Of a stretch of DNA of 15,947 bases, positions 15,841-15,947 are shown piece by piece. The position numbers were made by a program, and so were the translations under genes. Each line of letters starts with the position of its first letter. Positions within the stretch are counted from its first letter, which is position 1. Source of the stretch: Porphyromonadaceae bacterium UBA3318 (GTDB taxonomy: Bacteria > Bacteroidota > Bacteroidia > Bacteroidales > Muribaculaceae); NCBI GenBank assembly GCA_002361235.1, contig DESI01000029.1, positions 1 through 15,947 of the forward strand. Reading direction: 5' to 3'. The notes under the pieces are model-generated. The model was given only the letters and a program-made list of their open reading frames with translations. It ran no database searches and was not told the DNA's origin.

Positions 15841-15930
15841 GACTCCAAGCGACATACCGAGCCCGAGCGATATACCGAGTCCGAGCGACATACCTATTGT
15901 GTGTGGTGCCTCGGAGAGGCTGTTTCTCAT
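15802..15930 (-). CDS. Possible 42-residue repeat-containing ORF
   Basis: An ATG at 15930 preceded by a G-rich TGGGG a few bases upstream opens a 42-residue frame to a TAA at 15804-15802. Its centre is a six-residue repeat GMSLGL/GISLGL/GMSLGV encoded by the 18-bp tandem repeat. The rest (MRNSLSEAPHTI, RVANNCRLDSDS) has no family that I recognise. The repeat would make a short hydrophobic glycine-rich strand. The same bases in one plus-strand frame read PSDIPS repeats open to the window end without an ATG, so coding is not certain. Confidence 0.3.
   Translation of the reverse strand: MRNSLSEAPHTIGMSLGLGISLGLGMSLGVRVANNCRLDSDS
15841..15894. repeat. 18-bp tandem repeat, three units
   Basis: Three adjoining units at 15841, 15859 and 15877 share GA-x-x-CC-x-AGCGA-x-ATACC, differing at four positions. 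A worn partial unit, GAATCCAAGCGGC, lies at 15812-15824. The period is a multiple of three, and the differences are mostly silent or conservative in the minus-strand frame, which fits a coding repeat. It is not a CRISPR array: the units adjoin with no spacers. Confidence 0.9.
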
Positions 15931-15947
15931 TAACCCCACGATGGACG

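Noticed and set aside
15841..15894. A CRISPR array.
   Set aside because: The 18-bp units adjoin with no spacers and no cas genes are present.

Overview
The window looks like a piece of a Bacteroidales chromosome, possibly a high-GC gut lineage of the Muribaculaceae type; this placement is inferred from content, not from a database search. The support is a TonB-dependent receptor with an N-terminal carboxypeptidase-regulatory-like domain, two lipoproteins with DUF5689/DUF6359-type domains, Bacteroidetes-type promoters (TTTG/TTG, 19-20 bp, TAnnTTTG) rather than E. coli-like boxes, and a nuclease with a C-terminal sorting-like tail. Most genes are GC-rich. The stretch at about 3936-4790 is clearly richer in A+T.

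Layout: on the plus strand, dihydrofolate reductase (folA, 50-643) overlaps a GT4-like glycosyltransferase (640-1902) by an ATGA. Everything after that lies on the minus strand. Read in the direction of transcription (right to left) the genes are deoC (15516-14638), a secreted endonuclease/exonuclease/phosphatase-family protein (14572-13520), a TonB-dependent receptor broken by one frameshift (13495-10716), two paralogous lipoproteins (10689-9148 and 9151-7385, 4-base overlap), a strong rho-independent terminator (7330-7367), a secreted endonuclease I with Ig-like and sorting-like C-terminal domains (7312-5612), thyA (5589-4795), an mntA/hepT-type toxin-antitoxin pair in which the nucleotidyltransferase is intact and the HEPN gene is broken (4704-4042), and gyrB (3935-1932). 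The right end (15517-15947) holds hairpins, an 18-bp tandem repeat and a possible 42-residue ORF.

The most coherent idea is that the block from deoC to endonuclease I, perhaps to thyA, is an extracellular nucleic-acid scavenging locus. Two exported nucleases of unrelated folds would cut DNA or RNA, an outer-membrane receptor and two lipoproteins with predicted OB-like domains would bind and import fragments, and the cytoplasmic deoxyribose-phosphate aldolase would burn the sugar. No SusD homologue is present, so this is not a standard glycan locus. The nuclease and aldolase assignments rest on clear motifs. The substrate and the joint function are inference.

Two genes, the receptor and hepT, carry lesions of the same kind: one A missing from a short A run. 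These could be real decay, phase variation, -1 frameshifting or consensus errors. Raw reads would decide this before any biological reading.
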